In this document: piece by piece, positions 1-8,833 of the stretch
Numbering within the stretch: position 1 is the stretch's first letter
Layout of the letters: each line of letters starts with the position of its first letter
Assembly: GCF_019052655.1 (NCBI RefSeq)
Contig: NZ_JAHQVB010000039.1
Span: 1 to 18,703 of the forward strand
Direction: 5' to 3'
DNA: 18,703 bases
Source: Holdemanella porci
GTDB taxonomy: Bacteria > Bacillota_I > Bacilli_A > Erysipelotrichales > Erysipelotrichaceae
The notes under the pieces: generated by a model
Told to the model about the DNA's origin: nothing
The model's database searches: none
The model's input: the letters and a program-made list of their open reading frames with translations, nothing else
Position numbers and translations under genes: made by a program

Positions 1-1
1 T

Positions 2-103
2 GATATCGCAATGGATAAAATGAGTGTAAAGGAGTACGCAAATCCATTCTCAGAAGCAGAGCAACAGGCATATAAACAAGAAAAAGCAAAGAAAAGGAAA
101 TAG
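2..103 (+). CDS. 3' end of an unidentified gene (partial)
   Basis: An open frame enters from the left edge and ends at a TAG stop, giving 33 visible residues. The tail is hydrophilic: an Asn-Pro-Phe-Ser-Glu stretch, then Gln/Ala/Lys, ending in a very basic Lys-Ala-Lys-Lys-Arg-Lys tail. The start lies outside the window. I do not recognise the family. The GC-rich hairpin segment that follows would fit the 3' flank of a mobile-element gene, but that is only inference. The reading frame itself is the sole direct evidence, so it could also be a chance open frame. Confidence 0.45.
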   Translation, partial: DIAMDKMSVKEYANPFSEAEQQAYKQEKAKKRK

Positions 104-213
104 TAAAAAATGAAGCCCTTTGAGGGCTGGCGAGAGTCAAAAGCGATAGCTTGAACGAAGTGAAAGCAGCGCCTTGAGACGCGAGCTGGCAGTAAAGGCT
201 TATAGCCGCAGAG
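104..213 (+). other. GC-rich, hairpin-rich non-coding segment
   Basis: Positions 111-213 are about 54% GC by my count, far above the AT-rich flanks. The segment holds consecutive short hairpins: AGCCCT-TTG-AGGGCT (114-128), AAGC-GATA-GCTT (141-152), CAGC...GCTG (167-188) and GGCT-TAT-AGCC (197-207). A terminator follows directly. No convincing protein is encoded. It may be a structured 3' UTR, a small RNA ended by the terminator at 214-241, or the edge of a transferred element. The function is unknown. Confidence 0.5.
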
Positions 214-241
214 AAAACCGCGCTTTTTAAATGCGGTTTTT
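214..241 (+). terminator. Rho-independent terminator ahead of jetA
   Basis: AAAACCGC (214-221) pairs with GCGGTTTT (233-240) and a T-run follows. It closes the upstream transcription unit and isolates the jet operon from it. Confidence 0.8.
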
Positions 242-265
242 ATTTGTATAAAAGTGTAGTAAAAT
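237..265 (+). promoter_or_regulatory. Weak candidate promoter of the jet operon
   Basis: TTTTTA (237-242) and TAAAAT (260-265) are 17 bases apart, and the -10 sits only 6 bases before the jetA ATG. A second option is TTTTTA (224-229) with TATAAA (247-252). No good Shine-Dalgarno precedes jetA, so with the first option the transcript would be nearly leaderless. AT-rich DNA offers such matches easily, so this is weak. Confidence 0.3.
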
Positions 266-271
266 TTAAAT

Positions 272-1744
272 ATGAAAATCAATGAAAAACTAACAAAACC
301 AATTACGGAAGTCAATTATTTACGAGCTGAAAATGTGGATCGATATCGCGTTATTATTCGATATTTTTATGAGCAATATGAGAAAATTCAATATTGGCTA
401 TATAAAGAAGATGTATTTGAAGCTATGATTCAAACAGGACTTTTTCCAAATTATACGCTAGATCAATGTCAATCAGATTTATCTTCATTAACGGAGTGGA
501 AAAATTTGATTGCGATTCAAGATACATCTAAGGTAACGTCAATTGAGGAGTTTAAAAACAGAAAATATCGTTATCAATTATCTGAGTATACGATTGAAAT
601 AGAACGAATGACTTTAAAGCTAGAAAATTTACAAGTTGAAGGAGCATCTCTTGAGCCAACTTTACTTGAAAGAATTCAATATCAAATTATGTGTATTGAA
701 ACTTTACAAGATGCAAGTATGTTAGAAATTCATACGTGGTGGAAAGATTTAAATGCAAATTTTATTCGTTTAAACCAAAATTATCAAGATTATATTCGAA
801 CTTTAAATAGTGCAAAAGCAGAGGAAATGATGAAAACAGAGTCATTCTTATTATTTAAAGAAAAGATCATTTCTTATTTAAGAAACTTTGTCAAAGGCTT
901 ACAAGAACACGCAATGATCTTAGAGGATTATATTCAAAATATACCATTTGAAACGATTGTTATTTTGATTGAAAAAGCTGTGAATTATGAAATGTCTATT
1001 CCAAGAATGGATGATAAGATCCAAAAACAAGACATATATGACAATTTTATGGCGAGATGGGACAGCATATACAGTTGGTTTGTGGGAAAAAATGGAATTA
1101 GCGAAGTAAATCGCATGTCCGATATAACGAATGAAATCATCCGTAAAATCACGCGTTATGCCCAACAAATTGGAGAATTACAGAATCAAGGTGCCAATCG
1201 AGCCGAAGAATACAAACATATTTCAGATTTATTTGGTAAATGCCAAGATTTAAACCAAGCCCATAAAATGAGTGCCTTGTTTTTTGGTGTGGATAAACCA
1301 CTGCATATGCAAGCTATTCATAATCGGAATACAGATTCTATTGATAGTGGTGTATATGAAGAAGAAATAACATATTACGCATTAGAACCTAGAACTCGAG
1401 TAGCTACAGTAAAGACAAAGAGACAACCGGCTCAAGATTATAATTTAGAAAAAGAGCAACAACGATTAGAAATATTAAAACATAAACAAGCGCAAAACGA
1501 AAAATTAAAGAATTATATTCAAGATGGAGTGGTTGACTTTGAAAAAATAGATATATTAGATGGTGAATCTAGAAAAATATTATTATCATGGTTATCTGAA
1601 GGATTGAATGATGTTAGTAAGACTGCAAAAACAGATGATGGCCGCGATTTTTATATTGATGATTCTAATTTAAAAACAATAGAAGTTAAATGCGAAGACG
1701 GAATCTTTGTGATGCCTAGTTATCGTATTTGTTTTAAGAGGTAG
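272..1744 (+). CDS. jetA: JetA, type II Wadjet kleisin-like subunit (DUF2397)
   Basis: A 490-residue protein of the DUF2397 (TIGR02677) family. In Wadjet systems JetA is the MukF/kleisin-like subunit that bridges the two SMC heads and carries JetB. The N-terminus (a Tyr-Leu-Arg-Ala-Glu stretch followed by Tyr-Arg-x-Ile-x-Arg near residue 25) fits the family start. The protein is mostly helical, with a charged Lys/Gln-rich segment at about residues 395-425 before a compact C-terminal domain. It is first of four genes; jetB begins 5 bases after its stop. The start ATG lacks a good ribosome site, which is odd for an operon leader, but no better start is visible and the length fits. Family assignment rests on the whole operon as much as on this sequence. 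Confidence 0.88.
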   Translation: MKINEKLTKPITEVNYLRAENVDRYRVIIRYFYEQYEKIQYWLYKEDVFEAMIQTGLFPNYTLDQCQSDLSSLTEWKNLIAIQDTSKVTSIEEFKNRKYRYQLSEYTIEIERMTLKLENLQVEGASLEPTLLERIQYQIMCIETLQDASMLEIHTWWKDLNANFIRLNQNYQDYIRTLNSAKAEEMMKTESFLLFKEKIISYLRNFVKGLQEHAMILEDYIQNIPFETIVILIEKAVNYEMSIPRMDDKIQKQDIYDNFMARWDSIYSWFVGKNGISEVNRMSDITNEIIRKITRYAQQIGELQNQGANRAEEYKHISDLFGKCQDLNQAHKMSALFFGVDKPLHMQAIHNRNTDSIDSGVYEEEITYYALEPRTRVATVKTKRQPAQDYNLEKEQQRLEILKHKQAQNEKLKNYIQDGVVDFEKIDILDGESRKILLSWLSEGLNDVSKTAKTDDGRDFYIDDSNLKTIEVKCEDGIFVMPSYRICFKR

Positions 1745-1749
1745 CCGAC

Positions 1750-2883
1750 ATGGATGCATTACAAGAATTATTAAAACGTAAATGGATTCTACGAAAGGAA
1801 GATCCAGAACTATATAACAGAGTCAGAGATTCGGTAAAAGAAATCCGTAAATTTGTACAAGAAAAGTTTGGCTATATGATTATTCTTACGCCGTATCTAA
1901 TTAAATTAGAAAAAATACCAGGATATGTTGAAGAATGGATGGGAATCCAAGAATTTCAATCCGTTCAAGAATATCAGATGTTTTGTTTTGTATTGTTGTT
2001 TTTGGAATCAAAAGAACGCGAAGAACAATTTGTATTATCTTCATTAACAGAATATATTCAAATGCAATTTCAAGAAGGAGTGATTGATTGGACACACTTT
2101 AATACACGAAGACAATTAGTACGTGTATTAAAATATTGTCTATCTATCCACATAATTGAACTTGATGATGGTAGTGAAGAAGGCTTTATTAAGAACAAGG
2201 ATACCGAAGCTTTATATGAAAACACAGGATATTCTCGATATGTAATCCGTAATTTTGCCCATGATATAATGGACATTCATTCATTGGAAGATATAAAAAA
2301 ATCAGAGTGGTTTTCTATGGAAGAAGATCGAGGCGTCGTAAGAAGACAAAGAGTGTATAGACGATTGTTGTTGTCACCAGGCATCTATAGAACAGATAAA
2401 AATGATGAGGATTTTGTGTATGTTCGACATTATTATCGTCAAATTGAAAAAGATTTTCAAAGTATTATGCCATGCGATCTACATTTACATGCATCAAGTA
2501 GCTATATTGTCCTGGATGAATATTGTAATGTAGGAACAATTTTTCCAAGTCGAAATACAATTTCAGATTTAGTTTTAGTTTGTATGCAGCAAATTACTAA
2601 AAAAATAAAGAATGGAATGTTAAAAGTAAATGAAGAAGAAATCACCTATATAGAAAAGGAACTTTTATTAAAATGGATGCGCAAATGGATCAAAAATAAT
2701 ATAGCGTTTCTTCCTAAAAAATATCAAGATATGGGTGAATCTTTAGTGAGTGAAAACGTGTTAGATACAATGAAAAATTATGGATTTGTAGATGAAGAAG
2801 AAAATAGAATTAAAATCAATCCAATTTGTGGAAAAATTGGTGGTGGATTTGATGTTGAGGTGAAAAGAAATGTTAACAAGTAA
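1750..2883 (+). CDS. jetB: JetB, type II Wadjet KITE-like subunit (DUF2398)
   Basis: A 377-residue protein matching the DUF2398 (TIGR02678) family in length, operon position and sequence style. JetB proteins are MukE/KITE-like winged-helix subunits that bind the kleisin JetA and help load DNA into the SMC ring. The N-terminus (a Leu-Lys-Arg-Lys-Trp-Ile-Leu segment, then a Tyr-x-Arg-Val-Arg-Asp segment) and many aromatic/basic stretches (for example Arg-Arg-Gln-Arg-Val-Tyr-Arg-Arg near residue 200) are typical. An AAGAGG ribosome site lies at the end of jetA, 8 bases before the ATG. Its last 14 bases overlap the start of jetC, which suggests translational coupling. No catalytic motif is expected and none is seen. 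Confidence 0.87.
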   Translation: MDALQELLKRKWILRKEDPELYNRVRDSVKEIRKFVQEKFGYMIILTPYLIKLEKIPGYVEEWMGIQEFQSVQEYQMFCFVLLFLESKEREEQFVLSSLTEYIQMQFQEGVIDWTHFNTRRQLVRVLKYCLSIHIIELDDGSEEGFIKNKDTEALYENTGYSRYVIRNFAHDIMDIHSLEDIKKSEWFSMEEDRGVVRRQRVYRRLLLSPGIYRTDKNDEDFVYVRHYYRQIEKDFQSIMPCDLHLHASSSYIVLDEYCNVGTIFPSRNTISDLVLVCMQQITKKIKNGMLKVNEEEITYIEKELLLKWMRKWIKNNIAFLPKKYQDMGESLVSENVLDTMKNYGFVDEEENRIKINPICGKIGGGFDVEVKRNVNK

Positions 2884-5800
2884 ATGGCATATGCACCGTA
2901 TGGGCCTGATTGATTTTTGGTATTATACAAATGAAGAATTTTATTTTAAAAATGGTCATATTCTCTTAAGAGGAAGCAATGGAAGTGGAAAATCGGTTAC
3001 GATGCAAAGCTTTATTCCTATCTTATTAGATGGAAATAAGAATAGTGAACGTTTAGATGCGTTTGGTACCAAAGCTCGAAAGATGGAAACCTATTTAATT
3101 GATGAAAATTCAACTCGAGATGAACGAATTGCATATTTATACTTAGAATTCAAAAGAGAAGATTCCGATATTTTTAAAACAATTGGAATGGGAATGAGAG
3201 CACGAAAGAACAAGCCTTTAGATACTTGGTATTTTGTGATTGAAGACAATCAACGAATTGGTAAAGATATTCAGCTAATGGAGCATAATTTGGCAATATC
3301 GAAACAAAGCTTAAAAAATCGAATTCAACATCAATTTATTGAAACACAACGAGAATATATGGCTCGAGTGAATCAAGCTCTTTTTCAATTTCCAACACTA
3401 GATGATTATAAAGAAAGTATCAACTTGTTAGTTAAATTACGTTCTCCAAAATTAAGCAACTCATTAAAGCCAACAATAATCAATGAATTGTTGTCAGAAT
3501 CTTTACAACCTTTAAGTGAAGATGATTTACGTCCTTTAACAGAAGCATTATCCAATATGGATGAAGTCCAAAGTCGTTTAGAAGTATTAAAACAAAGTCA
3601 ACAGGCAGCTAAATCAATTCAAAATGTATATGAACAATATAATTATGCTTTATTAGATAAGAAAAGTTTACAGTATATAGAACAAAAAAATAAATTGGAT
3701 GAATTAACGAAGAAACAGAAAGGTTTTTATGAGCAAAAGAATCACGCAAGTGAAATGATTCTTGAAATCAAAAAAAAGTTAGACGATATACATGTCGAAA
3801 AATCCGTACTTGAAGAAGAATATAGTGGTTTGGCCAAACAAGATCTGCTTCAATTAGCCAGTGATGTACAACGGTATAAAGAAGATTTGACGCAACAAGA
3901 AAAAGCTCTAAAGAACAAGGTGCAACAAGAATCAAATAAAGATAATGCATATGTTTCATGTAAATTAAAGTATGATAAACAAAAAGATTATAATGATTCT
4001 TTAGAATATGAGATTCATAAAAACTTAAAACAATTAGACCAATTGAATGAAAATATGCAGTTTGATGAGCATATAGCTTTAAAACAAGATTTCTTAATGA
4101 ATCTAAATCATACTTATGATTTTAATTACACAAAATCAAAAATTGAAAAAGAATTGAATGTATTAAATCAAGGGTTGGCTTTGTTTCAAAAAATCGATAA
4201 TCAAAAAGTATTATTAAATCATGTACAAGATGATTATGAAAAAGAACAAAGTCTATTAGAACAAATTGAAACTGAATTAAAAGCATATCAAGAGCAATTT
4301 CGCTTGTTAAAAGAAGAATATCATGAAAAATTTTTAGCTTGGAATGAATCCAATCAAATTTTAAAAATGGATGCATCGACAATGAAAAAGTTTTTTGAAA
4401 TCATATCGGATTATGGAAATACAGAAAGATATTATGAAATTGATCAAGATATTCACAATCGTTATATTTGGTATTTAAAAAATCAAACGGAGACGATTTC
4501 AAAATTATCTATTGAAATTAAACAATTAACGAAGGAACTGCAAAAGATTCAAGAACAATATGAATATTGGAATTGTTTAAAAGATCCTCAACCAGATATT
4601 GCCAAAGAACAAGAAGAGGCAAGACAATACCTAGAGGAAAAGAAAATTCCATTCATCCCTATGTATACTTTATTGGATTTTGATGATTCTTTAAATCAAG
4701 ATGAAAAAAATGCGATAGAAGAACAATTGTTAAGCAGTGGTTTAATGACAGCTTTGATTGTTCCTGATATGTATCAAGAAGAAATTTTAAATCTACCCAA
4801 GGGTATGAAAGAATCTTTCTTGTTTACACATAATAAAATAGAAGAACTAGAAGTTTGTATTCTACATTCTAAAATTGATTATATTTCTTTATGTGATACT
4901 TTTGGATTGGATGAAGGTTCTGTAAAATTCTTTGACAATGGTTTTGAAATAGGAAATATTTGTAGTGTAATTAGTCAAACAAGAAAATCTATTTTTATTG
5001 GGAAAGCCTCTAGAGAAGCGTATCGAAAAAGCCAACTAGAAAAACTGAAAGAAGATATAAATAAAAAAAAGGAAGGCATTCAAGAATTAGAGAGTAATTT
5101 GAAAATTGCACAGGATAAAGTAAAAACTTTGGAAAAAGAATATGCTGGATATCCTAAAAAAGCAGATTTAGATTCAAGTTTATTGGATGTAAATCGAATG
5201 CTTTTAAAGCAAGAGCATTCTATCGAACAAATTAAAAAGTATATTGAACAAAGAAATCAATACCAAATATGTATTCAAAATTTGAATAAAGAAATAACGA
5301 ATATTTCTGAGAAATTAGGGATTTCTAACACAGAAGATGTCTTTAGATTAAGAAAAGATTTGTTTATTGAATATAAAGATGAACTTGTTCAAATGGAATC
5401 TATACATGAAAAGTATATTGTGAATATAGATTTATTTATATCTCTAGAATCACAATTGGAAGATTTGAGAATAGATTTAGACTCTATTCGTTATGAGAAG
5501 AAACAATTGGAGTTTCAACTTCATAAGCTGCAACAATTGATTTCAGTAAAAGAAGCACAATTGAATGAGATGGGATATGAAAAAATTAAGGAACGAATGT
5601 CAAAGATTATGAATCGTTTGGATGAAATTCCAAAAGTTGTTTCAAATCTATATCAAGAAGATGGAAGATGGCAAAATATTAAAGAACAATGTGAAAAGGA
5701 TATTTTGGAAAATGCATCTTTAATTGAAACGCAAAGTACAAAAGCAGAAAGCTATAAAAAATATTATGAATTGGAATTGGATTTAGGATATGTATCAATT

Positions 5801-6853
5801 GAAGAAAAGAATCCTGTGTCCATTCATAAACATATTGTAAATTTATATCCAAATCTAAAAAACAAAGATACTTTGGGAAATGATCTTCAAACTGTATTTT
5901 TTATGAACCGAGGTTTCTTGCAAGATTATAATCTTCATTTCATTACATTATTTAATGATCAAGAAGATACAATGGCACGTTTGAATATTAAAGCTCGATA
6001 TAAAGGAAAACAAATTGATTTCACAATGTTATTAAAACAACTTGAGATAGATATTGAAAAACAATCTGAATTGGTAAGCAGTCAAGATCGACATTTAATT
6101 GAAGATGTACTAGTGAATACGATTTCGAGTAAAATACGTGTTCATATTCGAAGCAGTAAACGATGGATTGAAACTATGAATAAGTATATGAAAGAAATGA
6201 ATACTAGCAGCACTTTAAAACTTGGATTGCAATGGAAATCAAAAAAAGCAGAAAATGAAGATGAACTCAGTTCAGAATCATTAGTTCGCTTATTAGAAAA
6301 AGATTTACAGTTGTTAAAAGAATCAGATTTTCAAGCCTTATCCAATCATTTCCGTTCAAAAATTAAATGTGCTAGAAGAAATGCAGAAGATCCAAATTCG
6401 AATTTGAGTTTCCATCAAGCAATGAAAGATCTATTAGATTATCGTTCATGGTTTGATTTTACAATTATGTATGAAATTGGAAGTGAAAAACGTAAAGAGC
6501 TGACGAACAATCGTTTTTATGTGTTTAGTGGTGGTGAAAAGGCCATGGCCATGTATGTTCCTTTGTTTTCAGCGGTAGCCGCAAAATTCGCCTATGCCAG
6601 TGATGATGCACCTTTAATTATCGCCTTAGATGAAGCATTTGCGGGAGTGGATTCTAAAAACATTGATTCCATGTTTGGATTAATCAAAAAATTTGGTTTT
6701 GATTATATTATGAATTCTCAAGTATTATGGGGAGATTATCCAAATGTAGATGCCCTAGCAATTTATGAATTATATCGTCAAAATGATGCTAAATATGTAA
6801 CTACAATACGATATGAATGGGATGGTCATGTTAAAAGGTTGGTTGGTGCATGA
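2870..6853 (+). CDS. jetC: JetC, SMC/MukB-like ATPase of type II Wadjet
   Basis: A 1327-residue SMC-type ATPase (TIGR02680 family), the motor that extrudes plasmid DNA loops in Wadjet. The Walker A is GSNGSGKS at residues 35-42. Two long Gln/Glu/Lys-rich coiled coils (about 235-600 and 700-1000) flank a hinge-like globular part at about 590-700. The C-terminal half-head has the ABC signature FSGGEK (1219-1224) and Walker B LIIALDEAF (1249-1257) with Asp1254-Glu1255, followed by the D-loop AGVD. All ATPase motifs are present, so it should be active. GAGG at 2857-2860 serves as ribosome site, 9 bases before the ATG. The gene overlaps jetB by 14 bases and jetD by 4 (ATGA). It contains A8 runs that remain in frame. 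Confidence 0.95.
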   Translation: MLTSKWHMHRMGLIDFWYYTNEEFYFKNGHILLRGSNGSGKSVTMQSFIPILLDGNKNSERLDAFGTKARKMETYLIDENSTRDERIAYLYLEFKREDSDIFKTIGMGMRARKNKPLDTWYFVIEDNQRIGKDIQLMEHNLAISKQSLKNRIQHQFIETQREYMARVNQALFQFPTLDDYKESINLLVKLRSPKLSNSLKPTIINELLSESLQPLSEDDLRPLTEALSNMDEVQSRLEVLKQSQQAAKSIQNVYEQYNYALLDKKSLQYIEQKNKLDELTKKQKGFYEQKNHASEMILEIKKKLDDIHVEKSVLEEEYSGLAKQDLLQLASDVQRYKEDLTQQEKALKNKVQQESNKDNAYVSCKLKYDKQKDYNDSLEYEIHKNLKQLDQLNENMQFDEHIALKQDFLMNLNHTYDFNYTKSKIEKELNVLNQGLALFQKIDNQKVLLNHVQDDYEKEQSLLEQIETELKAYQEQFRLLKEEYHEKFLAWNESNQILKMDASTMKKFFEIISDYGNTERYYEIDQDIHNRYIWYLKNQTETISKLSIEIKQLTKELQKIQEQYEYWNCLKDPQPDIAKEQEEARQYLEEKKIPFIPMYTLLDFDDSLNQDEKNAIEEQLLSSGLMTALIVPDMYQEEILNLPKGMKESFLFTHNKIEELEVCILHSKIDYISLCDTFGLDEGSVKFFDNGFEIGNICSVISQTRKSIFIGKASREAYRKSQLEKLKEDINKKKEGIQELESNLKIAQDKVKTLEKEYAGYPKKADLDSSLLDVNRMLLKQEHSIEQIKKYIEQRNQYQICIQNLNKEITNISEKLGISNTEDVFRLRKDLFIEYKDELVQMESIHEKYIVNIDLFISLESQLEDLRIDLDSIRYEKKQLEFQLHKLQQLISVKEAQLNEMGYEKIKERMSKIMNRLDEIPKVVSNLYQEDGRWQNIKEQCEKDILENASLIETQSTKAESYKKYYELELDLGYVSIEEKNPVSIHKHIVNLYPNLKNKDTLGNDLQTVFFMNRGFLQDYNLHFITLFNDQEDTMARLNIKARYKGKQIDFTMLLKQLEIDIEKQSELVSSQDRHLIEDVLVNTISSKIRVHIRSSKRWIETMNKYMKEMNTSSTLKLGLQWKSKKAENEDELSSESLVRLLEKDLQLLKESDFQALSNHFRSKIKCARRNAEDPNSNLSFHQAMKDLLDYRSWFDFTIMYEIGSEKRKELTNNRFYVFSGGEKAMAMYVPLFSAVAAKFAYASDDAPLIIALDEAFAGVDSKNIDSMFGLIKKFGFDYIMNSQVLWGDYPNVDALAIYELYRQNDAKYVTTIRYEWDGHVKRLVGA

Positions 6854-8154
6854 TGAATGAAGAATTTTGCCAATATTTATATGACAATGAGTTTTCTGAA
6901 TTTATGCATCTATGGAAAAAACAATATGAAAAATATGGCACTTGCAAAGGAAGTATTAATTTAGTATTAGATGAAACAAATCGCGCATGTATAAGCGGTT
7001 TATTGGGAAAAGATTATTATGGTGTTGATTGTGCACATATTACTTTTCAACAACTTCAAAAGGCAATATCAAATACCAAATATGAGAATTGTGATTTTAA
7101 CGAAGTGTTAAAAATGTACTTTAATCATGATATTTTGACAAATAAAAATCGACAAGAACAAGAACAGATGCGAATTCAAAATATATTTAAACATCTTTTA
7201 GAACAAGAAGGAAAAAGCCAACAGTGGATTCATCATATATATACTGACCATGATTCTGTCTATGTTCGTATTGTGCAAGCTTCAAAAGAAAATGAACAAA
7301 AATGTATAAATACGGTAGACGTAGTGATGAAGGCTTTAAACCAATTGCCAATGTGGCAAGATAAGAAAGAAAATATATCTATTTTTGCTAGCTTACATAC
7401 AAAAAATCCACATGCTTTTGATAAGAATACCTTTGCCTATTATTTATTGATGCATGGAATTGTTTATTTTCTAAAAGTAGATTTTCCTAAAACAAATTTA
7501 GAACAAAATGAAATTCTATATCGTGCAGGACTCTATCAAGATGGTATTAGTAATTATTGTAGTATCGCAAGACTTCAAGCGTTGAATGAAAACTATCAAC
7601 CACATTTAGGTTGGACAGGATTTTATGATTCGTACGAAGCTTTAAATGTGAATATGGATAATTTATTACATATTCGCTCTATTGTATATTGTGATAGAGT
7701 TTATGTTGTAGAAAATCCAGCTGTATTTCAAGCTTTGCTGAAAATGATAAAGAAAGAAAAAATCGAAAAGATTGGCTTAGTATGTACGAATGGACAATTG
7801 AATTATTCAGCCTATCTTCTTTTAGACATATTGGTGAATTCGAATGTTGAGACTTATTACAGTGGAGACATGGATCCAGAAGGATTATTGATAGCTGATA
7901 AAATTAAACAAAGATATCCTAGTATAAAACTTTGGTGTTATGATGTAAGGCATTACGAAATTTCAAAATCAAAAGAGCAGGCAGCAGATCAAAGAATGCA
8001 TATGTTGGATGCTTTAAAAGATGAGACATTGATTCGAATTGGAAAATGTATTAATGAAAATAAAAACAGAGTTGGATATCAAGAAAATATGATTGAGGAA
8101 TATTACAATAGCTTTAGATTCGATGTTAAAAAAACGCCTATATCCATTGGATAG
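6850..8154 (+). CDS. jetD: JetD, Toprim nuclease subunit of type II Wadjet (DUF2399)
   Basis: A 434-residue protein of the DUF2399 (TIGR02679) family. JetD is the topoisomerase VI/Spo11-like nuclease that cuts small circular DNA after JetABC loop extrusion. The C-terminal Toprim fold is visible: the conserved glutamate in VVENPAV (Glu288), a Leu-Val-Cys-Thr-Asn-Gly turn near residue 312, and the metal-binding pair in SGDMDPEG (Asp340, Asp342). All three acidic residues are present, so the nuclease looks intact. The N-terminal half is a helical DNA-binding region typical of the family. The start overlaps the jetC stop in an ATGATGA string, implying coupling; an ATG one codon later is a possible alternative. 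Its last codons form half of the terminator shared with ung. Confidence 0.93.
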   Translation: MMNEEFCQYLYDNEFSEFMHLWKKQYEKYGTCKGSINLVLDETNRACISGLLGKDYYGVDCAHITFQQLQKAISNTKYENCDFNEVLKMYFNHDILTNKNRQEQEQMRIQNIFKHLLEQEGKSQQWIHHIYTDHDSVYVRIVQASKENEQKCINTVDVVMKALNQLPMWQDKKENISIFASLHTKNPHAFDKNTFAYYLLMHGIVYFLKVDFPKTNLEQNEILYRAGLYQDGISNYCSIARLQALNENYQPHLGWTGFYDSYEALNVNMDNLLHIRSIVYCDRVYVVENPAVFQALLKMIKKEKIEKIGLVCTNGQLNYSAYLLLDILVNSNVETYYSGDMDPEGLLIADKIKQRYPSIKLWCYDVRHYEISKSKEQAADQRMHMLDALKDETLIRIGKCINENKNRVGYQENMIEEYYNSFRFDVKKTPISIG

Positions 8155-8160
8155 GCGTTT
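8132..8160. terminator. Bidirectional terminator inside the converging ends of jetD and ung
   Basis: AAACGCCTAT (8132-8141) pairs perfectly with ATAGGCGTTT (8151-8160) around a 9-base loop. On the minus strand it is followed by a run of Ts; on the plus strand the T-tract is interrupted (CATTG, then five Ts). The hairpin lies within the last codons of both genes. Confidence 0.85.
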
Positions 8161-8797
8161 CATTGTTTTTAACTAGATATTCATTCGCAAGCTTAAAATG
8201 ATTATTTCCAAAGAAACCACGATAAGCGCTTAAAGGACTAGGATGAGGACTTGTAAGAATTAAATGTTTTGGATTTGTCAGTAATTTCTTAGATTGAATA
8301 GCCTTGGATCCCCATAATAAAAATACAACAGGACCATCCTTTTCATTGATCCATCGCAAAGCCTCGTTTGTGAAATTCTGCCATCCTTTATCTTGATGAG
8401 ATAAAGGTTTATGCTCTTCAACTGTAAGGATAGTATTCATTAATAGTACTCCTTGTTTAGCCCAGTCGGTCAAATCACCCGTGCGATGTACAGGAGTTTG
8501 ATACTCATTTTCTAGTTCTTTATACATGTTTTGTAAAGATGGAGGTAAAGGAAAGTTGCTTGGTACACTAAATGAGTAACCTTGAGCTTGTCCTGGACCA
8601 TGATATGGATCTTGTCCTAAAATAACAACTTTTGTATCTTTTAAAGAAGTTGTTTTAAAGGCTGCAAAAATATTTTCTTTTGCAGGATAAATATTTTTTG
8701 TTTTATATTCCTCAGCTAAAAAATATCGTAAATTTAGTAAATAATCTTTTTGTATTTCTTGATCAAACAGTTGATCCCAGTCATTATGCATAATCAT
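8138..8797 (-). CDS. ung: Uracil-DNA glycosylase, family 1
   Basis: Removes uracil from DNA in the base-excision repair pathway. From the ATG at 8797 the protein has 219 residues, the usual size. The catalytic water-activating motif GQDPYHGPGQAQG is at residues 61-73 (Asp63), the substrate-binding VVFLLWGS lies in the middle of the C-terminal half, and the DNA-intercalation loop HPSPLSAYRGFFG is near the C-terminus. The frame is open further upstream to 8887, but that stretch runs through folC and does not look like the family, so the ATG at 8797 with GAAG 8 bases before it was chosen. The gene is convergent with jetD (17-base overlap) and divergent from folC (36 bases apart). Confidence 0.97.
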   Translation of the reverse strand: MIMHNDWDQLFDQEIQKDYLLNLRYFLAEEYKTKNIYPAKENIFAAFKTTSLKDTKVVILGQDPYHGPGQAQGYSFSVPSNFPLPPSLQNMYKELENEYQTPVHRTGDLTDWAKQGVLLMNTILTVEEHKPLSHQDKGWQNFTNEALRWINEKDGPVVFLLWGSKAIQSKKLLTNPKHLILTSPHPSPLSAYRGFFGNNHFKLANEYLVKNNETPIQWI

Positions 8798-8818
8798 GTG
8801 ATTCACTTCTTTCTTTAG

Positions 8819-8827
8819 TGATATAAT
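8819..8827 (+). promoter_or_regulatory. Extended -10 promoter of folC
   Basis: TG-A-TATAAT (8819-8827) is a perfect -10 with the extended TG motif; no good -35 is seen. It ends 6 bases before the folC ATG, so the transcript would begin at or next to the start codon. The same 36 bases must hold the minus-strand ung promoter. Confidence 0.6.
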
Positions 8828-8833
8828 AATACC

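Noticed and set aside
110..154. 14-codon ORF (Met-Lys-Pro-Phe-Glu-Gly-Trp) in the hairpin segment
   Set aside because: Too short, no ribosome site, and half of it is the AGCCCT/AGGGCT hairpin.
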